From Trueperaceae bacterium (GTDB lineage Bacteria; Deinococcota; Deinococci; Deinococcales; Trueperaceae): 64,000 nt of DNA. The stretch is taken from positions 2,602,135 through 2,666,134 of the forward strand of contig CP070651.1 of the NCBI GenBank assembly GCA_020354625.1, read 5' to 3'. Shown piece after piece: positions 33,928 to 42,519 of the stretch; position 1 is the first letter of the stretch; each line of letters begins with the position of its first letter. The notes below the pieces were generated by a model, which saw only the letters and a program-made list of their open reading frames with translations, searched no databases and was not told the origin of the DNA. Both the position numbers and the translations under genes were made by a program.

Positions 33928-35154
33928 ATGGCTTCTGCCACAGCGATCGTCATCGGCGGCGGCGTCATCGGGCTCAGCACCGCGTACCACCTGGCCCGTC
34001 GCCGCTTCGGCAGGGTAACGGTGTTGGAAAAGGCGGTGCTGGGAGACGGCTCGAGCAGCCGCGCCGCCGGCATCGTCACCGGACACTTGTGGACCGAGAC
34101 AGGGGTGCTGGCCCGCAAGCGCAGCTTGGCGCTTTTCGAGGAGCTCTCGGACGAACTCCGTGCTCACGGCTACACCTTCAACCAGGTCGGCTGCCTCAAC
34201 CTGTTCGGGGCCGAAAGCTGGCCCGAACGAGAGGCGCTCTTGCCGATATACGAGCGGCACGGGGTCCCCTTCGAAGTGATGGACGCTGCGGCGATCGCCG
34301 AGCGCTGGCCCGCGCTACGACCGGATCCCGAGCAGATCGGCCTGTTCGACCCCGTAGGAGGCTACAGCGAACCGCACGCCTACCTGCCGGCGCTGGCGGC
34401 CAGAGCACGAGAGTTGGGCGTCGAGATCGTCGAGGGCTGCCAGGTCACGGGCTTCGTGCAGCGTGAGGGCCGCATCCGTGGGGTCGAGACGCGCACGGCC
34501 GGCACCGAGGAGCTGCGGGAAGCCGACGTGGTGATCTGCACCGTCCACGCCTGGACCCTGAAACTGCTCGAGCGCTTGGGCCGCGCCGTGCCCCTCAAAT
34601 CGTTCGTACACCAGCGCTACCTGACCCGTCCCCTCCCCGAACCCCTCGAGCTGCCGGCGATCAACGCCAACCCCCAAGGGGGTTACGTGCGCCCCGCGCA
34701 CTCGCCCGCCGGCCAGCCGTGTTTGCTCGCCGGCTTCGAGACTGCAGACCGTGCCGAGTTCAGGGTGCCGTCACCCGAGTTCGACCTGTCGGAGCTGGCT
34801 GCACCTCCGGGCCTAAGGCAGACGCTCACGGATCGCCTATCCACGCTCCTGCCACAGCTGGCAACCTCCGATTGGGCTAGCGAGAGCGTGGGGCTGATCT
34901 CGTTCTCGGTAGACGGCGAGCCGATCTTGGGGGCCCTGGGCGATCTCCCCGGCCTCTACCTCGGTTGCGGCTTCCATTCGGGTGGCTTCGCCTACAACCC
35001 GGTAGCAGGCGAGCTATTGGCCGAGATCGTCAGCGAGGGAGCTCCCAGCATCGAACTCAGCGCCTTCTCCCCGGAACGCTTCGAGGCCTCGGCGCTAAAG
35101 GACTACCTCGCCAAGAATCTGATCCAGGCCGATGCAGTGCGGCGGCGCCACTGA
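33928..35154 (+). CDS. FAD-dependent amine oxidase/dehydrogenase (DAO family)
   Basis: 408 residues. FAD dinucleotide motif VIGGGVIGLSTAYHLARR at 8-25, SSSRAAGIVTGHLW as in sarcosine/glycine oxidase-like proteins, and C-terminal GLYLGCGFHSGGFAYNPVAGE closing the FAD site. Cytoplasmic. Such enzymes oxidise secondary or D-amino acids to imines. Starts three bases after the MlrC stop, so translation is probably coupled; followed by a DHDPS-type lyase, a pairing seen in D-hydroxyproline-type catabolism, where the imine product is deaminated. Confidence 0.9.
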   Translation: MASATAIVIGGGVIGLSTAYHLARRRFGRVTVLEKAVLGDGSSSRAAGIVTGHLWTETGVLARKRSLALFEELSDELRAHGYTFNQVGCLNLFGAESWPEREALLPIYERHGVPFEVMDAAAIAERWPALRPDPEQIGLFDPVGGYSEPHAYLPALAARARELGVEIVEGCQVTGFVQREGRIRGVETRTAGTEELREADVVICTVHAWTLKLLERLGRAVPLKSFVHQRYLTRPLPEPLELPAINANPQGGYVRPAHSPAGQPCLLAGFETADRAEFRVPSPEFDLSELAAPPGLRQTLTDRLSTLLPQLATSDWASESVGLISFSVDGEPILGALGDLPGLYLGCGFHSGGFAYNPVAGELLAEIVSEGAPSIELSAFSPERFEASALKDYLAKNLIQADAVRRRH

Positions 35155-35243
35155 ATCTGATATGATCCCCTGGTCTTACCACCCGTGGAGAGACCGTACC
35201 CGAACCGAACCCGGCGGGTCGATTGCACATAGGCCTTATTGAC

Positions 35244-36200
35244 GTGACAGAAACACCCCGTTATCCCCGAGCCATCCTCGTCTCCTGCGAGATCCCCTGG
35301 GACGAGAATGAAACGTTGCTCGAAGATGTCTTTCGTCGCGAGGTTCGCTCTGTATTGGAGCACTTTACGCACCTCTACGTCTTCGGTACGGCCGGCGAAG
35401 GGCACGCAGTCGACACCGATCGCTTCCGGCAGATCGTAGACGTATTTTTCGATGAGACCCTGGGCCGCCACCCGGAAAAGGCCGTGTACCCGATGGTCGG
35501 CGTCATCGGCCTCTCGACCGCCAACGTGGTCGAGAGGCTCGCCTACGCCTTCGAGGTCGGGTTCCGGGTCTTTCAGATCTCACTGCCGAGCTGGGGCGTA
35601 CTCAACGATCGTGAGCTGATGCGGTTTTTTGTCGACGTCTGCGGCACATTTCCCGAAGCGAAGTTCCTGCACTACAACCTGCCGCGTGCAGGACGGGTGC
35701 TGACGGGCAGTGACTACGCCCGCATCCTCGAACAGGTGCCGAACCTGGTCGCCACCAAGAACACCGGCGGCGGCCTGGCCAAAGCTACAGATTTGCTCAC
35801 CCAGGCTCCAGAGTTGCAACACTTTCTCGGCGAGGAAGGCTACGGGCACGGCGCACTGATCGGCGAGTGCTCACTGCTCTCCTCGATGGGGCCCATGACA
35901 CCCCACAAGGCTTGGGAGCTCTTCCGGGCCGGGATCGATCGCGATGTCGGACGCATCGTGGCTTTGCAGCACGGCTTTCACCAGCTGGTGACGACCGTGC
36001 TCGGTCCGCTGCTCATCGACCGGCGCATCGATGGCGCTTACGACAAGATCATCGTGCGCCTCGGTGGACTCGAAGAGATGCCTCTGCGGCTGCTATCGCC
36101 CTATCAGGGCTTCAGCGAAGAGGAGTACCAGAGTTGCCGGGACCGCTTCCACCACCATTTCCCCGACTGGGTAGCCAGCCCACCAAAGGAGCGACTATGA
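35244..36200 (+). CDS. Dihydrodipicolinate synthase-family lyase, copy 1
   Basis: 318 residues from the GTG at 35244; a TTG at 35223 is an alternative. DHDPS/NAL barrel with Tyr in LHYNLPRAG and Schiff-base Lys in NLVATKNTGGG, and FGTAGEGHAV in the place of the usual GTTGE motif. The family includes sugar-acid aldolases and dehydratases and pyrroline-hydroxycarboxylate deaminase. Starts 89 bases after the oxidase gene, and its stop overlaps the next start (ATGA). The Lys and Tyr are intact, so an active class I lyase. Confidence 0.87.
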   Translation: MTETPRYPRAILVSCEIPWDENETLLEDVFRREVRSVLEHFTHLYVFGTAGEGHAVDTDRFRQIVDVFFDETLGRHPEKAVYPMVGVIGLSTANVVERLAYAFEVGFRVFQISLPSWGVLNDRELMRFFVDVCGTFPEAKFLHYNLPRAGRVLTGSDYARILEQVPNLVATKNTGGGLAKATDLLTQAPELQHFLGEEGYGHGALIGECSLLSSMGPMTPHKAWELFRAGIDRDVGRIVALQHGFHQLVTTVLGPLLIDRRIDGAYDKIIVRLGGLEEMPLRLLSPYQGFSEEEYQSCRDRFHHHFPDWVASPPKERL

Positions 36201-36979
36201 GAAAGAGCAAGATGCTCACCAAGTTCCGCAACGGCAGTTCGGCCCGCGTCTGCGCCATGGGGCACATGCTCCCCTTCTTTATCCGCTACGCGGCCCACTA
36301 CAACTACGATGGGATCTGGCTCGACCTCGAGCACCGCACCCTCACAGATCGGGAAGTACAGTACCTGATCGCGCTGTGCCGCGCCGCGGATATCGATTGC
36401 ATGGTACGCCCCTCAACGCGTGAAGCAGCCCGGCTCTACCGGTATTTGGAAGACGGCGCCACCGGATTTCTGATGCCGCACGTCTCCGACGCCGAAACGG
36501 CTTATGCGATCGTGCAAGCCAGCAAATTCCCCCCCGTCGGAAACCGGGGGCTCGACGGCGCGGGACAAGATGGGGACTTCGGCATCGCGGCCTGGCGCGA
36601 GGGCGGAAACTTCACTGACGACGCCAATAGGGAAACCTTCGTCATCACCCAAGTCGAAACGCTCGAGGCGGTGGCCAACGCAGCTGAAATCGCCTCGATT
36701 CCCGGGATCGATGGGCTCTTTGTCGGCCCAGCAGACCTCGGCTTACGCATACGAACGGCGTCCTCTGTAGACAAGCCGAGCTTGGAAGAGGCCATCGAGA
36801 CGGTTGCTGCTGCAGCTGAAGCGCACGGAAAGGTGTGGGGCATCGCGGTCGGCAGCAAAGAGGAGTTCTTGCGCTACCGCGATATGGGAGCGAAGCTGAT
36901 CCCCTGGGGTGGTGACTTCGCCTTGAGAGAGATGCTGCGCCGCAGCAGTGAAGAGCTAGGCCTGATGCTCAGCGACTGA
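36197..36979 (+). CDS. HpcH/HpaI-family aldolase
   Basis: 260 residues. The ATG overlaps the previous stop by four bases with AAAGGAG six bases upstream, which fixes the start. Typical metal-dependent class II 2-oxo-acid aldolase motifs: YDGIWLDLEHRTL, MVRPSTREAARLYRYLEDGA, VETLEAVANAAEI and PGIDGLFVGPADLG. Splits or forms 2-oxo-acid aldols using pyruvate-like enolates. Coupled to the DHDPS-type gene, so the two probably act in sequence on one carbon skeleton. Confidence 0.9.
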   Translation: MRKSKMLTKFRNGSSARVCAMGHMLPFFIRYAAHYNYDGIWLDLEHRTLTDREVQYLIALCRAADIDCMVRPSTREAARLYRYLEDGATGFLMPHVSDAETAYAIVQASKFPPVGNRGLDGAGQDGDFGIAAWREGGNFTDDANRETFVITQVETLEAVANAAEIASIPGIDGLFVGPADLGLRIRTASSVDKPSLEEAIETVAAAAEAHGKVWGIAVGSKEEFLRYRDMGAKLIPWGGDFALREMLRRSSEELGLMLSD

Positions 36980-37136
36980 GGCGTGATATGAAGGCAATCC
37001 ACAGCGTCCTTGGTGAACCGGGCGGTCATCGAATCGATCGGGAGCCGGAATATCTACTTTGTCAACAGCCCGTTCGAGCACGCACAGGTGCTCTACGCAA
37101 CCGTACCAGCTGCACAACGAGAGGAGACGCCCCGCC

Positions 37137-38063
37137 GTGACCGAACCCGTGGTCTATTTGAACGACCGCTTCGTGCCAGCTTCGCAAGCGAGCCTCAACA
37201 TCTACGATCTCGGCATCGTCTTGGGGGCCACCGTCACCGAGATGACCCGCACCTTTGGCCACCAGCCGTTTCGGCTCGAAGACCACCTGGCCCGCCTCTA
37301 CCGCTCGTGCAAGTACGTCGGCATTCCACTGGCCTTGGATCAGGCAGAACTATTCGAGATCAGCATGGAATTGATCAGAATGAACAGCGGACTCATCGGC
37401 CCAGGAGATGACCTCGGCGTGGTTCACTTCGTAACACCTGGCGAGCAACCCCTCTACGCCGGCAGCGCAGCCGGCAGCGCCCGCCGGACGCCGACGGTAT
37501 GCGTCCACTCGTTCCCACTGCCCTTTTTTGCCTGGCGTCACCTGCTTACAGATGGGGCGCACGTGGTCACCCCGGCCGTCCGTCACGTACCACCCGAGTG
37601 CGTCGACCCGAAAGCGAAAAACCGCTCGCGGCTCCACTGGTTCATCGCCGACCAGCAGTCTCAAGCGGTCGATCCGCAGGCGACCAGCCTGCTGCTCGAT
37701 CTGCAGGGCAACATCACCGAGTGTTCCGGGGCGAACTTCCTGATATGCGCGGGCCGCACCGTATACGCCCCAACCAGCCGCAACATCTTGGAAGGGGTTT
37801 CGATGGTGACAGTGCGCGAGCTGGCCAAAGATTTAGGGCTTGCCTGGGTGGAGAAGGATCTTCAACCTTATGATGTCATCAACGCCGACGAGGCGTGGTT
37901 GACCTCGACCCCCTACGGTCTGGCGCCTTGTACCAAGATCAACGGAGTCGCCATCGGTGACGGCAAACCCGGGCCGATCTACCACGAACTCTCAGCGGCC
38001 TGGAGCCGGCTTGTGGGCCTCGATATCGAAGCTCAGGTTCTCGGCACCGTCGAGGCAGCGTGA
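37137..38063 (+). CDS. Class IV aminotransferase (branched-chain / D-amino acid type)
   Basis: 308 residues from the GTG at 37137, which has AGAGGAG ten bases upstream; the frame open from 37059 adds residues that do not resemble the family. Fold type IV PLP enzyme: YLNDRFVPASQASLNIYDLG opening, PLP Lys in DPKAKNRSRLHWF, NITECSGANFLI and SMVTVRELAKDLGL. The 157-base gap before it holds only short frames without recognisable similarity. Moves an amino group between a 2-oxo acid and an amino acid, in line with a pathway that generates or uses amino acids. Confidence 0.88.
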   Translation: MTEPVVYLNDRFVPASQASLNIYDLGIVLGATVTEMTRTFGHQPFRLEDHLARLYRSCKYVGIPLALDQAELFEISMELIRMNSGLIGPGDDLGVVHFVTPGEQPLYAGSAAGSARRTPTVCVHSFPLPFFAWRHLLTDGAHVVTPAVRHVPPECVDPKAKNRSRLHWFIADQQSQAVDPQATSLLLDLQGNITECSGANFLICAGRTVYAPTSRNILEGVSMVTVRELAKDLGLAWVEKDLQPYDVINADEAWLTSTPYGLAPCTKINGVAIGDGKPGPIYHELSAAWSRLVGLDIEAQVLGTVEAA

Positions 38064-38073
38064 GGGCGGCAAC

Positions 38074-39075
38074 GTGACCTGGTCTTTTACACCTGCCGAC
38101 CGGGAACTTCTCGAACGAGATGTGCTCCCCTTGTTACCTGAGCGCATCTTCGACGCCCACGCCCATCTGTTTTCCCACGAGCACTACCCTGACGGGGTAC
38201 CAGAGGGGCTGAGAAACACACCCGAGCACGTGGGCTTGGCAGACTACCGGCGCTATAGCGACTGGCTCCACCCCGAAGATCGGGTGGTGGGAGGCCTCTT
38301 TTTCGGGTTGGCCTTCTTAGGGGACCGCGAGGCCAACAACGCCTTCGTGGCCCGTGAATGCGCAGAGGCCCCACACGGGTTCCGGGCGCTGGCCCAGCTG
38401 CTGGTGTCACCGGAATCGGATCCGGAGCAGGTACGCGAAGCGGTAAGGCGCGGCGGCTACGTCGGACTCAAGCCGTACCACACCATGGCCCGATCCGACG
38501 GTCCGAGCTGGCGGGCGCCGATCGAGGCTTACCTCCCCGAGGCTCTCGTCGCAGTGGCGGACCGAGAGGGGCTCTCCATCACCCTGCATATGGTGCGTGA
38601 CCGCGCGCTGGCCGACCCCGCCAACCAAGCGACTATCCGGCGTTACTGCCAGCGGTATCCGAACATGCGGCTGATCCTGGCCCACGCCGCGCGCGGCTTC
38701 AACCCCTGGCACACCATCGAGGGGATCGAAAGCCTTCGGGGTCTCGAAAACGTCTGGTTCGACACCTCCGCCGTGACCGAGGCCGGCGCCTTCGAAGCGA
38801 TCGTCGAGACGATGGGGCTTGAGAGGCTCCTCTACGGCACCGACTTCCACGTCAGCCATCTGCGTGGCCGCTGCGTGGCGATCGGGGACTCGTTTCACTG
38901 GTTCTACGCCGACGAGATGAATCTTCACGAAAAGCACGCCACCCTTGCGCCCGTTCTCATCGGGCTAGAGTCCCTGCGCAGCTTGTGCCTGGCATTCCGG
39001 CGGCTCAAACTCAGCGATGGTGAGATCGAAGCCGTCTTCTACGGCAACGCCGCTGAGCTCTTCTCGCTTCGGTAG
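38074..39075 (+). CDS. Amidohydrolase-family metal hydrolase
   Basis: 333 residues from the GTG at 38074. Metal-binding HxH in IFDAHAHLFS, then GLKPYHT, ITLHMVRDR, LILAHAARGFN and LLYGTDFHVSH, the pattern of amidohydrolase-2 (decarboxylase/lactonase-like) enzymes. Starts ten bases after the aminotransferase stop. Hydrolysis of a lactone or amide, or decarboxylation, are the family's usual reactions; the sequence does not decide between them. Confidence 0.87.
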   Translation: MTWSFTPADRELLERDVLPLLPERIFDAHAHLFSHEHYPDGVPEGLRNTPEHVGLADYRRYSDWLHPEDRVVGGLFFGLAFLGDREANNAFVARECAEAPHGFRALAQLLVSPESDPEQVREAVRRGGYVGLKPYHTMARSDGPSWRAPIEAYLPEALVAVADREGLSITLHMVRDRALADPANQATIRRYCQRYPNMRLILAHAARGFNPWHTIEGIESLRGLENVWFDTSAVTEAGAFEAIVETMGLERLLYGTDFHVSHLRGRCVAIGDSFHWFYADEMNLHEKHATLAPVLIGLESLRSLCLAFRRLKLSDGEIEAVFYGNAAELFSLR

Positions 39076-39088
39076 GAGGGGGTGTACG

Positions 39089-39892
39089 GTGAATCGCTTC
39101 GAACATCGCGTGGCGCTCGTCACGGGCGCAGCCCGTGGGATCGGGCGAGGCGTAGCCCTTCAGTTAGCGCACGAAGGGGCGAAGGTGGTCGTCAACGACT
39201 ACGCCAACATGGACTTGGCCGAAGAGGTCGTGCGAGAGATCGAGCACGCCGGCACAGAGGCGTTGGCCTTTCAGGCAGATGTATCTGACCGGGACGCGGT
39301 GACGGCGCTGGTCGAGGCGACGGTCGCACGATTCGGACGGCTCGATATCGCCGTTGCCAACGCCGCGACGTCGGTCCGCGAGCCGGTCATCGAAGCCACC
39401 TGGGAGCACGTCGTAAGGACGATCGAGGTAACGCAGCTGGGGGTGTTTTGGGTGTGCCAGTCGGCCGTGCAGCAGATGTGCCGGCAGGAGAAGATCGGCA
39501 GGTCGCGCGGCAAGATCGTGATCACCGGCTCGATCCAGGGCGAGCACCCCTTTCCCCAGAGTGCCCCGTACAACATGGCCAAGGCCGCCGTCAACCACTT
39601 CGGGCGCACCTTGGCAGCGGAATTGACGGCTCAAAGAATCAACGTCAACGTGGTGAACCCCGGCTGGATCGATACCCCTGGCGAGCGCGTCCACACCAGC
39701 GAAGCAGAGATCGAAGCGGCCGGACCCCAGCTCCCCTGGGGACGGCTCGGCACACCGGACGACATCGCCAAGGCCGTGGCCTTTCTGGCCAGCGACGACG
39801 CCGACTACATCACCGGCGCGGCCTTGCGCGTCGACGGCGGCTACATGGCCAGCTTGAGCCTGCCCCACCTGGGGTCTCGAGACGACATCTGA
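39089..39892 (+). CDS. Short-chain dehydrogenase/reductase (FabG-like)
   Basis: 267 residues from the GTG at 39089 with AGGAGGGGG upstream; a longer frame exists but overlaps the amidohydrolase gene. TGAARGIGRG cofactor motif, VANAAT in place of NNAG, Ser in VITGSIQGEHP, YxxxK in YNMAKAAVNHFG, and DYITGAALRVDGGY. NAD(P)-dependent oxidation of a hydroxyl. Fourteen bases after the amidohydrolase stop. Confidence 0.91.
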   Translation: MNRFEHRVALVTGAARGIGRGVALQLAHEGAKVVVNDYANMDLAEEVVREIEHAGTEALAFQADVSDRDAVTALVEATVARFGRLDIAVANAATSVREPVIEATWEHVVRTIEVTQLGVFWVCQSAVQQMCRQEKIGRSRGKIVITGSIQGEHPFPQSAPYNMAKAAVNHFGRTLAAELTAQRINVNVVNPGWIDTPGERVHTSEAEIEAAGPQLPWGRLGTPDDIAKAVAFLASDDADYITGAALRVDGGYMASLSLPHLGSRDDI

Positions 39893-39933
39893 GCAGCGTA
39901 GCGTGGCCTAGACGCCACGGGAGGGAGTAAGAA

Positions 39934-40884
39934 GTGAACATTGCCAGTGTAAAACAGATCTTGCGGGGGCCGATGATTCCGGTGATCACCCACTTGAAAG
40001 CCGACCTCACCGTCGATGAAGCGGCGATCCGCGAAGAGGTCCGTTACCTCGTCGACCACGGCGTGGTCACGGGGCAGGGCGTACTGCTGGCGGTGGGAGC
40101 AGGCGGAGACTTCAACATGCTCAGCGTGGCGGAGCGCAAAGCGGCCGCCAAGGCCATCGTCGAGGCCGCAGCCGGGCAAGCCCCCGTGTTGGTCGGCGCC
40201 CAAGATACCAACGTCGAAGTCGTACTGGAGATGGCCCGCTTCGCCGAGGAGATCGGCGCGTACGGCATCCAGGCCAGCACGCCATACTACTACCGGCCTT
40301 CGGACGACGACGCCTTGCGCTTCTACCGGGCTGTCCACGACGCCACCGAACAGATTGCGATCATGGCCTACAACACCTTCTGGCACGATTACGACTTCCC
40401 GTTTTCGGTGCTCGACGAGCTCTGTGAGCTCGAGCGGATCGTCGCCCTCAAGTGGGCCCGCCCCGACAACGGGGTGCCCTACATGAAAGGGGTCGCGCGC
40501 TACGCCGAGCGACTGGCGGTGGTGGACAACGGCGGCATGCAGGTGATGAACCACATGCTGGGGGGAACCGGTTACATCACCCACCTGGCCACCCTCTGGC
40601 CCGAACATGACCTGGAAGTCTGGGCGCTGCTCGAGGCCGGCGATTACCCGGCGGCGCAACAAAAGATCATGGCGGCCAACTGGCCCTGGCAGGCCTTTCG
40701 CGGCGAGATGGCGGCCCGCACCAGCGGCGAGTCGCCCCCCGTCAAAGCGGGGCTCGAGCTTTTGGGCAGGCACGGCGGCCCCTGCCGGCTGCCGTCTCGC
40801 GCCCTCACCGCCGATGAGCGCACAAAACTTAGCGAGGTGCTCGCCGCCATCGGGGTGCCCGGCGCGCTGGTGGCAGGAGACTGA
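39934..40884 (+). CDS. Dihydrodipicolinate synthase-family lyase, copy 2
   Basis: 316 residues, GTG start behind GGGAGGGAG. GPMIPVITHLKADLTVDEAAI opening is typical of the family; Tyr in IMAYNTFW and Schiff-base Lys in IVALKWARPD. It is clearly divergent from copy 1 (35244-36200), which has YNLP and ATKNT at the same places, so the two handle different substrates or steps. Lies 41 bases after the SDR. Confidence 0.89.
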   Translation: MNIASVKQILRGPMIPVITHLKADLTVDEAAIREEVRYLVDHGVVTGQGVLLAVGAGGDFNMLSVAERKAAAKAIVEAAAGQAPVLVGAQDTNVEVVLEMARFAEEIGAYGIQASTPYYYRPSDDDALRFYRAVHDATEQIAIMAYNTFWHDYDFPFSVLDELCELERIVALKWARPDNGVPYMKGVARYAERLAVVDNGGMQVMNHMLGGTGYITHLATLWPEHDLEVWALLEAGDYPAAQQKIMAANWPWQAFRGEMAARTSGESPPVKAGLELLGRHGGPCRLPSRALTADERTKLSEVLAAIGVPGALVAGD

Positions 40885-40919
40885 ACCGGGGCCGGTGAGA
40901 TGCTATCGTGCGTGCCACC

Positions 40920-41711
40920 ATGGCACTCACCATCACCCAAGTCGACGCCTTCACCGACACCCCCTTCAAGGGCAATCCTGCAGCCGTCTGCATCCTCGAT
41001 AGCGCGGCCGACGAGGCCTGGATGCAGGCGGTCGCCACCGAAATGAACCTGTCTGAAACCGCGTTCTTGACCCCGGGTTCAGAGGGCTTCGAGCTCCGCT
41101 GGTTCACCCCGAGCTACGAGGTCGACCTGTGCGGTCACGCCACCCTGGCGAGCGCGCACGTTCTGTGGGAAGGGGGTCACCTCGCCCCCGACCAGGAGGC
41201 CCGCTTCCACACCCGGAGCGGGTTGCTCACGGTATCGCGCAGCGGTGAGAAGATGGTGATGGACTTCCCCGCCACCCCGCCGAGCGAGGTCGAACCGCCG
41301 GCAGGGCTCTTGGAGCAGTTGGGCATCGAAGTCAGCTACTTCGGCCGAAGCGTGTTCGACTACCTGCTGGTGCTCACAAGCGAGCGAGCGGTCCGCGGCC
41401 TCACGGCCGCTCCCTTAGCAGCGCTCGACCTCGACATCCGGGGGTTTATCGCCACGGCGCGCGCAACCGAAGCGCAGTACGATTTCGTGTCGCGCTTCTT
41501 TGCTCCCGGGGCGGGTGTACCCGAAGACCCGGTCACCGGCTCGGCGCACTGCTGCCTCGGACCGTACTGGCAACGCGTGCTCGGCAAAGACACCCTGCTG
41601 GCCTACCAAGCCTCCGCCCGCGGCGGTGAGGTGGGGGTCAAGCTCTCGGGCGACCGGGTGCTACTCGAAGGGCAGGCGGTGACGGTGATGCGTGGGGAGC
41701 TGCTCTGGTGA
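40920..41711 (+). CDS. PhzF-family isomerase-like protein
   Basis: 263 residues from the ATG at 40920; a GTG four codons upstream is possible. PhzF fold: VDAFTDTPFKGNPAAVCIL, LSETAFLTP, LRWFTPSYEVDLCGHATLASAH, and DPVTGSAHCCLGPYW. The catalytic Glu of PhzF corresponds to Glu in NLSETAF and is kept. Known members isomerise DHHA in phenazine synthesis; most lie in amino-acid catabolism and are unassigned epimerases/isomerases. Last plus-strand gene of the island, then heptamer element 5. Confidence 0.9.
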   Translation: MALTITQVDAFTDTPFKGNPAAVCILDSAADEAWMQAVATEMNLSETAFLTPGSEGFELRWFTPSYEVDLCGHATLASAHVLWEGGHLAPDQEARFHTRSGLLTVSRSGEKMVMDFPATPPSEVEPPAGLLEQLGIEVSYFGRSVFDYLLVLTSERAVRGLTAAPLAALDLDIRGFIATARATEAQYDFVSRFFAPGAGVPEDPVTGSAHCCLGPYWQRVLGKDTLLAYQASARGGEVGVKLSGDRVLLEGQAVTVMRGELLW

Positions 41712-41760
41712 TGCAGACGTTTGCATCTGAGCCCGTCTACGCTTGGGGCATCTCTAAGAA

Positions 41761-41870
41761 ATGAGGGGGATGGGTAATGAGTGATGAGTGATGGGTAGTT
41801 CGAAGGGTAGGGGTCCAGCCGCTGCCGAGTACGTCAGCCACGCATTACTCATTACCGTTTACTCATTACC
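41761..41870. repeat. GTRATGR heptamer hairpin element, copy 5
   Basis: Left arm 41761-41797 (GGGTAATGAGTGATGAGTGA and on), right arm 41842-41870 (GCATTACTCATTACCGTTTA and on). It lies between the convergent PhzF-type and HExxH genes. Confidence 0.8.
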
Positions 41871-41894
41871 AGACAACAGTTCCCAAGACCATAA

Positions 41895-42512
41895 CTAAGG
41901 TACCCTTTCTCGAACAACCCACCAGTAGGCCGTGGCGTTGGCCCGGGCGAGCTGGTCCCGGGACGAAGGCGCCGCCAGCATCGCCTCGAGCTCGGCTTCT
42001 GTAAGCTGCAGGTAGGGAGCCGCGCTCGGGATCTCCCCGGCGAAGCGCATGGCCGAGCCTTCTGCGCGCCAGCGGGGCCAATCATCGGGTTGGGCCAGAT
42101 GGAAGAGCTCGTGTCGCAAGGTCTTTTCGAGGGTGTTGCGCTCGATCAAAATCCGTATTCGCTGGATATCGATCTGCTCTTCCGCTCTGTCGGCCACCCC
42201 GGCTACGTACCACGGTGCTGCCGTGCTGGCCGTGTAGGAGGCGAGATCTGGATGGATCAAAACCGCGATCCCCATGGGGAGCTCGAGCTGCCAACGGTCG
42301 CTGAGCTCTCGGCGCGCACGTTGCAGGATTTCGAAGATCTGGTAGAGGTGGCTCGCATCGCCTGGAGAGGCGGTGAGGACGCTGAAGGTGCCGTCTTGCG
42401 CGCGCGACCAGACGAGCGGGACCTCTGCATGCACCCGGCTCGGCGTACCCAAGGAGACGAGCAGCCCGGCGAGGAGCAGAACCCTCCCCGCCCGGGCAAA
42501 AGAGCTGCTCAC
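41895..42512 (-). CDS. Small secreted gluzincin-like protein (HExxH)
   Basis: 205 residues from the GTG at 42512, which has GGGAGG ten bases upstream; this Shine-Dalgarno overlaps the stop region of the alpha-2-macroglobulin gene, so the two are coupled. Signal peptide to about residue 29. The only recognisable motif is LRHELFHLAQPDDWPRWRAE, residues 133-152: HExxH zinc ligands at 134-138 and a Glu 13 residues later in WRAEGSA, the arrangement of MA-clan peptidases. It stops soon after this motif, shorter than usual 'peptidase MA-like' proteins, so activity is not certain. Partner role with the macroglobulin is inferred from coupling. Confidence 0.75.
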   Translation of the reverse strand: MSSSFARAGRVLLLAGLLVSLGTPSRVHAEVPLVWSRAQDGTFSVLTASPGDASHLYQIFEILQRARRELSDRWQLELPMGIAVLIHPDLASYTASTAAPWYVAGVADRAEEQIDIQRIRILIERNTLEKTLRHELFHLAQPDDWPRWRAEGSAMRFAGEIPSAAPYLQLTEAELEAMLAAPSSRDQLARANATAYWWVVRERVP

Positions 42513-42519
42513 GACCCCG

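Noticed and set aside
36988-37140. 50-codon open frame (ATG AAG GCA...) between the HpaI aldolase and aminotransferase genes
   Set aside because: No ribosome site, Arg/Thr-rich tail without pattern, and overlaps the aminotransferase start; the alternative frame from 37010 is likewise not protein-like beyond a short stretch.
6174-41870. Reading the heptamer repeats as a CRISPR array or VNTR coding sequence
   Set aside because: Units are 7 bases without spacers, arms are complementary to each other, and no reading frame or cas gene accompanies them.
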